Source of the DNA: Halorubrum salsamenti
GTDB lineage: Archaea > Halobacteriota > Halobacteria > Halobacteriales > Haloferacaceae
Reading direction: 5' to 3'
Length of the DNA stretch: 64,000 nucleotides
Assembly: GCF_007671685.1 (NCBI RefSeq)
Contig: NZ_VCNL01000001.1
Location: forward strand, 885,261-949,260
Shown here one piece after another: positions 60,118-64,000 of the stretch. The stretch's first letter is position 1. Every line of letters starts with the position of its first letter. The position numbers and the translations under genes are program-made. The notes beneath the pieces are model-generated. The model made no database searches. It saw only the letters and a list, made by a program, of their open reading frames with translations, and had not been told where the DNA came from.

Positions 60118-61707
60118 TCAGACGGGCGTCGTCGCCGTCTCGACCTCGAAGGAGACCTCAAACACCGCGCCGCCGTCGTTGTGGACATCGACTTCCCAGC
60201 CGTGAGCGTCGACGATGCGGTCGACGATGGCGAGGCCGATGCCGGAGCTGTCGGCGGTCGAGAACCCGGGATCGAAAAGGGAACTGCGTACGTCAGGCGG
60301 GACACCTGGCCCGTCGTCGGCGATGTACATCCCGTCGCCGACGCCACCCGTCCGGGGACCGATCTCGATGGAGACGCTCGGACCGGCGTGGTCGACGGCG
60401 TTCCGGAAGAGATTCTCGAACAGCTGCCGGAGTCGGGTTGGGTCCGCGCGCACTCGGCCGACGTCGTCGGTGATCGTCAGCGTCGCGTCGGGCGCGCGAA
60501 CCGTCTGCCAAGCCTCCTCGGCGACGCCGACCACCGAAGTCGGCTCAGTCTCTCCGATCGCCTCTCCGCGTTTCGCCAACATGAGGAGGTTGTCAATGAG
60601 CGCTTCCATCCGTGTCACCGCCCGATCCATCGGCTCGTACGTCGACGGAGAGATCTCGGCTTCGATCAGGTCCAAATACCCGGAAAGCACGTTGAGCGGG
60701 TTTCTGAGGTCGTGTGAAACGACCGTGCTGAACTGCTCAAGCTGCTCGGTTCGACGCCGGAGTTCCAACCGTCGATCGTTGCGCGCGATGGTGTACGCGA
60801 TCAGATCGGCGAACGTTCGGTAGAGATCAATCTCCTCGTCGGTCCACACGCGACGCGCATCCGCTCTGATGGCTAACACCCCGATCAGATCCCAGTCGGC
60901 GACGAGCGGAACGTGGACGGTCGCCGGCGGCTCGCGCGTCTCCCCGTCCAACGCGTCGTTCTCATCTCCAGAGAGGTCTGCCGACTCCGACGGAACCGAC
61001 GGCCGGACGACGTTCTCAAACGTCGAAATCCGATTGGCACCCGGGAACTCGTCGAGCGGACGGGGTGCGGCGTCACACCCGTCGGGACACCAAACGTACG
61101 CCGGGTCGAACGTCTCTCCCTCTTGAAGATAACAGACGATCCGGTCGAGAGCGGCGTGCTCGCCGACGTTCTCCATGGTCCAACTGATCTTCGTGTCGAC
61201 CTCGTCGGATCGCGTGCTCATCAGGGTCGACCCGGCGTCCAACAGCACCTCGCGGAGCCGGGCGGCGTCGTCCGACGCGAACTGCACCCGTTCCGCCTCC
61301 ACCGCGTCGCGCAGCCGGTCGACCAGCGGGTCGGTGTCGGAGCCCGATACAGTCCCCTCCGGCACCGACCCGCTGACTACATCTGCGGCGTCGGCCCGGA
61401 GCACGGTGCGGAACTCCTCGGTCGTCGCCGTCTCAAGAACGACGATCACGGGAACGCTCTTCGGCGTCGCCGCAAGCCGGTCGGCGACCGACGCCTCCGC
61501 GACGGCCTCGGTGGTCGTGACGACACCGCAGGCGTCAGCGAGCGGCTGCAGATCGGTGTCTTCGGCCGCCCCCGTCAACAGATCCGTCGCTATCGCTCGG
61601 TAGTCCGGAGCCCGCGGGCCGCCCCAGGCAGTCTCGATCGCACGTGACACGCGCGCCCGCACGTCCGGATCGTCGCCGACGTACGTCACGACGGAACGCC
61701 GGTGCAT
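60118..61707 (-). CDS. Sensor histidine kinase with GAF domain
   Basis: The 529-residue soluble protein starts MHRRSVVTYVGDDPDVRARV, a receiver-like region (about residues 5-120) without clear phospho-acceptor context. A GAF-type sensor domain spans about 150-310 (VHVPLVADWDLIGVLAIRAD), and a HisKA domain has STVVSHDLRNPLNVLSGYL (His near 330). The HATPase domain shows the N box LFENLFRNAVDHAG, the G1 box DDGPGVPPDVRSSLFDPGFS and the G2 box SGIGLAIVDRIVDAHGWEV. It has no membrane segment, so it senses an internal signal. No response regulator is adjacent. The open frame upstream of 61707 is not similar to kinases. Confidence 0.92.
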   Translation of the reverse strand: MHRRSVVTYVGDDPDVRARVSRAIETAWGGPRAPDYRAIATDLLTGAAEDTDLQPLADACGVVTTTEAVAEASVADRLAATPKSVPVIVVLETATTEEFRTVLRADAADVVSGSVPEGTVSGSDTDPLVDRLRDAVEAERVQFASDDAARLREVLLDAGSTLMSTRSDEVDTKISWTMENVGEHAALDRIVCYLQEGETFDPAYVWCPDGCDAAPRPLDEFPGANRISTFENVVRPSVPSESADLSGDENDALDGETREPPATVHVPLVADWDLIGVLAIRADARRVWTDEEIDLYRTFADLIAYTIARNDRRLELRRRTEQLEQFSTVVSHDLRNPLNVLSGYLDLIEAEISPSTYEPMDRAVTRMEALIDNLLMLAKRGEAIGETEPTSVVGVAEEAWQTVRAPDATLTITDDVGRVRADPTRLRQLFENLFRNAVDHAGPSVSIEIGPRTGGVGDGMYIADDGPGVPPDVRSSLFDPGFSTADSSGIGLAIVDRIVDAHGWEVDVHNDGGAVFEVSFEVETATTPV

Positions 61708-61789
61708 ACAGAGAACCCAGCGCCAATCGCATTTGAAGGTTAATCCGTAAATATCGGCATCGAGAACGTCCTCCCGCCGGCCGAAGCAG

Positions 61790-62416
61790 TTACGCCTCGC
61801 TTTCGGTCGCAGTGAGAGAGATTCCAGCGAGCACGACGACACCACCCACAAGCGTGAGCGCCGTGGGAGCCTCTGCGAGGAACACGAACGCGAGGAGCGT
61901 CGCGCCGATCGGTTCGCCGAGCAACGACACCGAGACGACGCTCGACTCGAGGTGCGCGAGCGTCCAGTTGATCACAGTGTGACCCAACAGGCCCGGTCTG
62001 ACCGCGATGCCGACGATCATCCGGGAAGTCACGCGTTCGCGCAACAGGAGCCACGCCCCGAGCGCGACGAACACCGGCTGCGCTTGAACGAGCGTGACGC
62101 TCGCGGCGACGCTCGTCCAGGCGAGGCTCTCGAACCACGCGGCGAAGTGCAACGCGAGCGCGACCCCCGAGAGCGTCGCGAATCCGAGGTCCCTGCGAGT
62201 GACGCGGGCGAGTTGCGTCCGATAGCGCCAGAGCGCAACGGGAACCAGCGGCAGCGTCGTGAACAGCACCCGATAGAACGCGGCGACCGAGCTCGGGGCG
62301 TCGCTGAGGCGAACGAGAATCGCCCCACCGCTCACGGCGGCCACCGCGACCACGAGCCCAACAGCCGGCGGGACGCGCGGACCCGTCAACATTCGGTTCG
62401 GTTCTCCGGTTCCCAT
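61790..62416 (-). CDS. EamA/DMT permease with internal deletion
   Basis: The 208-residue product is about 90 residues shorter than the roughly 300 of normal EamA permeases. The N-terminal repeat is normal up to VTSRMIVGIAV. It then jumps directly to RPGLLGHTVINWTLAHLESS and the end of repeat 2 (SVSLLGEPIGATLLAFVFLA, VGGVVVLAGISLTA). The end of repeat 1 and start of repeat 2 (about three helices) are missing in frame. It may be a decaying gene or a minimal functional form. Start could also be at 62392 (MLTGPRVPPAVG). It lies 82 nt upstream of the histidine kinase gene on the same strand. Confidence 0.75.
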   Translation of the reverse strand: MGTGEPNRMLTGPRVPPAVGLVVAVAAVSGGAILVRLSDAPSSVAAFYRVLFTTLPLVPVALWRYRTQLARVTRRDLGFATLSGVALALHFAAWFESLAWTSVAASVTLVQAQPVFVALGAWLLLRERVTSRMIVGIAVRPGLLGHTVINWTLAHLESSVVSVSLLGEPIGATLLAFVFLAEAPTALTLVGGVVVLAGISLTATESEA

Positions 62417-62556
62417 CGCACCCGGTTACCGGTTTCTGGACGACCCAGTACTGACTCATGCACAGCTCACCCGGACCCGAGCCCGCGACGGAGCCGCCGA
62501 CGAGCGGTCTCGTCGCGTCCGACGAGACTTTGAAAAAAGGGACCGAACGGCGACGT

Positions 62557-62865
62557 ATGTGCGCAGACACGTTCGGGGTCGGGATTCATCTCACCGAAGC
62601 AGAGTTCGAGTTCGTCGTGGGGGTTCCCTCCGACGTCGACGCCGGCTGGACCGACCCGGAAGAGTTCCAGTCGCTCGTCGCCGAGGCGGTCTGGGAACGA
62701 CTCGATCGGCAGTCCGTGTTCGAGTCCGTCGCCGATCGCTTCCGAACCGGTGAGACGGCGACGCTCGGAACGGTAACCCTCGAACCCGACGGCACCGTGG
62801 TCTCACACGACCTCGAGGTTCCCGAACCCACCGCGGGAGGCGACGAGACCGATACCGGCGAGTGA
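62557..62865 (+). CDS. Conserved hypothetical protein
   Basis: I do not recognise this 102-residue acidic protein. It starts MCADTFGVGIHLTEAEFEFV, contains VPSDVDAGWTDPEEFQSLVA and a long helix with DRQSVFESVADRFRTGETAT, and ends in TAGGDETDTGE. No motif for metal or nucleotide is visible. The ATG at 62557 is preferred over 62458, which would add a low-complexity head and overlap the region upstream of the permease. It is convergent with the gene at 62882. Confidence 0.65.
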   Translation: MCADTFGVGIHLTEAEFEFVVGVPSDVDAGWTDPEEFQSLVAEAVWERLDRQSVFESVADRFRTGETATLGTVTLEPDGTVVSHDLEVPEPTAGGDETDTGE

Positions 62866-62881
62866 GGGGTCGAATCCAACG

Positions 62882-63769
62882 TCAGTCGTCAACTGAGCCG
62901 TCGTCTCCGTCGGCCAAATCCGCTGCAGTCGCAAGCGTCGCCCCGACCGCCCACATGCGCGCCGGCTTGTACGCGGTGAGGTCATACCGCGTCGGGCCGA
63001 CGGTCTCGCTCCACGTGTCCAGGACACCGAGCGAGACCAGCCCTGACAGCGCCGTCCCGAGCGTCCGCGGCGTCGTCTCCGGCTCGGAAAGCACCGCATG
63101 AACCTGCTTCGCCTGCGGATAGTTCCGCTCACACCGTTCGATGCCAGTCCGCGCCTCCGCCCAGTGACGGCGAACGTACCCGAACGTCGTCGGATCCTCC
63201 CCTCGAAGCCTCTCGAGAGCCGCGGCGACCGAGTGTTCGATCCGTTCGACGTCGTGGACCGGATCGAACACCGACGCGACCGACGACGCGGTCCGCTCCG
63301 TGAACGAACAGCCGATCACGACAGTGCTCTGGCAGTCACCAAGTCGGACGCGTAATTCGTCGAGAAATTCGCTCACCGCGTCTCGGCCGTGTTCGGCCAA
63401 CAACGGTTCGATATCGTCGATGATCACGGTGAGTTCGAGATCACGAGCCTCCACGAAGTGGCCTGTGACCGCCTCAAGGATCTGCTCAACGTCGACCGGT
63501 GCACCGAGCACAGTGTACGCGAGCCCCCGGTCCGGGACGACCTGCGTCGCCGTCGCGGCACCACGGGTGAGATCGCTTGCAGAAACGATCGCTTCCCGGT
63601 CCGGTAGCGTCCCGGCAGTTCGACGCCACCCGCGTCGCCACTCTTCGATCCCCGTTCCGAACAGCAGCGAGATCACCTGTTCCCCGACCTCTCCGTCACG
63701 AACCGACGGCCGCCCGCGATCGGACACGCGTACCGCGTACTCGCGACCGGACTGTGTCGGAACAGGCAT
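62882..63769 (-). CDS. Unrecognised regulator-like protein beside the rRNA operon
   Basis: I do not recognise this 295-residue protein. It starts MPVPTQSGREYAVRVSDRGR. The first 190 residues look like a degenerate RecA/KaiC-like alpha/beta domain: ELTVIIDDIEPLLAEHGRDA resembles a Walker B strand, but no P-loop is present. The last 100 residues look like a winged helix (TLGTALSGLVSLGVLDTWSE, VGPTRYDLTAYKPA). Together this suggests a DNA-binding regulator. Its promoter carries the ATCTCA-N4-TGAGAT operator shared with TFB-2. The start at 63769 fits the TATA position better than 63868. Confidence 0.68.
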   Translation of the reverse strand: MPVPTQSGREYAVRVSDRGRPSVRDGEVGEQVISLLFGTGIEEWRRGWRRTAGTLPDREAIVSASDLTRGAATATQVVPDRGLAYTVLGAPVDVEQILEAVTGHFVEARDLELTVIIDDIEPLLAEHGRDAVSEFLDELRVRLGDCQSTVVIGCSFTERTASSVASVFDPVHDVERIEHSVAAALERLRGEDPTTFGYVRRHWAEARTGIERCERNYPQAKQVHAVLSEPETTPRTLGTALSGLVSLGVLDTWSETVGPTRYDLTAYKPARMWAVGATLATAADLADGDDGSVDD

Positions 63770-63796
63770 GGTTACGTTCGCTTCATCGACAAAGCG

Positions 63797-63831
63797 CATA
63801 AACTTATGGGAGAATATCTCAATATTGAGAT
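63797..63831 (-). promoter_or_regulatory. Promoter with ATCTCA-N4-TGAGAT operator
   Basis: ATCTCAAT-ATTGAGAT (63816-63831) is a perfect 16-bp palindrome. On the minus strand it is followed after exactly 13 bp by a TATA-like tttat (63798-63802), and the ATG is at 63769. Operator sequence and spacing equal those of TFB-2. Confidence 0.55.
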
Positions 63832-63890
63832 CGCTACCGAATGAAACGCGGTCGCGTGTGAGCGCCACCGCTATCGCTCGCTACACATGA

Positions 63891-63920
63891 AAAGAGCCCA
63901 CGGACAGACTGTCCGTGGGC
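63891..63920 (-). terminator. Terminator-like hairpin after the 5S rRNA
   Basis: On the minus strand GCCCACGGACAG-t-CTGTCCGTGGGC (63896-63920) is a perfect 12-bp stem followed by tctttt. It lies about 35 nt beyond the 5S rRNA 3' end. A second small hairpin GGGAG-tatg-CTCCC is at 63929-63942. Together they probably end the rRNA operon or set RNA processing. Confidence 0.55.
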
Positions 63921-63952
63921 CGGATAGTGGGAGTATGCTCCCGAATGAATGG

Positions 63953-64000
63953 GCAGGCGGCGAACCGCGGTTCCCAGAGGATCGCTCACTCCAGTACTTC
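63953..64000 (-). rRNA. 5S ribosomal RNA, 3' part (5' part beyond the right edge)
   Basis: The minus strand reads GTACTGGAGTGAGCGATCCT followed by CTGGGAACCGCGGTTCGCCG and CCTGC. This matches the conserved 3' third of haloarchaeal 5S rRNA (loop E/helix IV region AGTACTGGAGTG...CCTCTGGGA and terminal GGTTCGCCGCC). About 48 nt are visible. The rRNA operon therefore lies to the right and is transcribed leftwards into this window. Confidence 0.88.

Noticed and set aside
63896..63920. The GCCCACGGACAG hairpin read as a second IS605 end
   Set aside because: It resembles one at first sight, but it lies just after the 5S rRNA and is followed by a T-run on the minus strand, so a terminator or processing signal is the better reading.

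Overview
This is high-GC DNA from a halophilic archaeon, probably Halorubrum or a close relative (inferred from protein families and style, not from a database search). Nearly all proteins are strongly acidic. The typical haloarchaeal set is present: halocyanin, GatE, two TFB transcription factors, UPF0058, UPF0212, DUF5789-like and DUF5820-like proteins, and leaderless promoters with a TATA box about 25-30 bp before the start codon. About 56 protein genes, one tRNA-Leu(GAG) and the 3' part of a 5S rRNA can be supported.

Layout. 1-9.4 kb: PTS phosphocarriers (ptsH-ptsI, running off the left edge), a YqeC-like protein, an aldehyde:ferredoxin oxidoreductase homologue that lacks its usual iron-sulfur cysteines, YchF, a universal stress protein, biotin ligase and a DMT exporter divergent from an Lrp regulator. 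10-24 kb: gatE, tRNA-Leu, DUF420/halocyanin, purF, rqcH, elp3, thiC and the Bax1-type nuclease. 24-32 kb: an RNA m5C methyltransferase with a separate PUA-like partner, PAC2 protein, menF, a sulfite-oxidase-like enzyme, small regulators and a rhomboid protease. 31.8-32.8 kb is an AT-richer, probably acquired patch with one lipoprotein. 33-41 kb: a METTL5-like methyltransferase, TFB-1, a stress protein, menE, acyl-CoA dehydrogenase and a MutS-family ATPase. 42-51.6 kb: an alpha-glucan locus, with a giant two-module GH15 glucoamylase divergent from GH13 amylase and malQ, then a Ca/Na antiporter. 52-64 kb: M20 amidase, MscS channel, HTH/membrane pair, TFB-2, zinc ribbon, UPF0212, Ogg glycosylase, histidine kinase, a shortened DMT transporter, an unknown protein, and the end of a leftward rRNA operon.

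The most striking unexplained feature is a family of five structured intergenic repeats (E1-E5, about 150-370 bp, all in the same orientation, four of them between convergent genes). They keep conserved single-stranded blocks, while their stems change sequence and keep pairing. The folds share a closing helix (NCGGTG/CACCGN), two GC-rich hairpins and a long third stem of up to 20 bp. I read them as either an undescribed structured RNA family or a MITE-like DNA element. A second observation is an identical ATCTCA-N4-TGAGAT operator placed exactly 13 bp upstream of the TATA box both for TFB-2 and for an unknown gene beside the rRNA operon.
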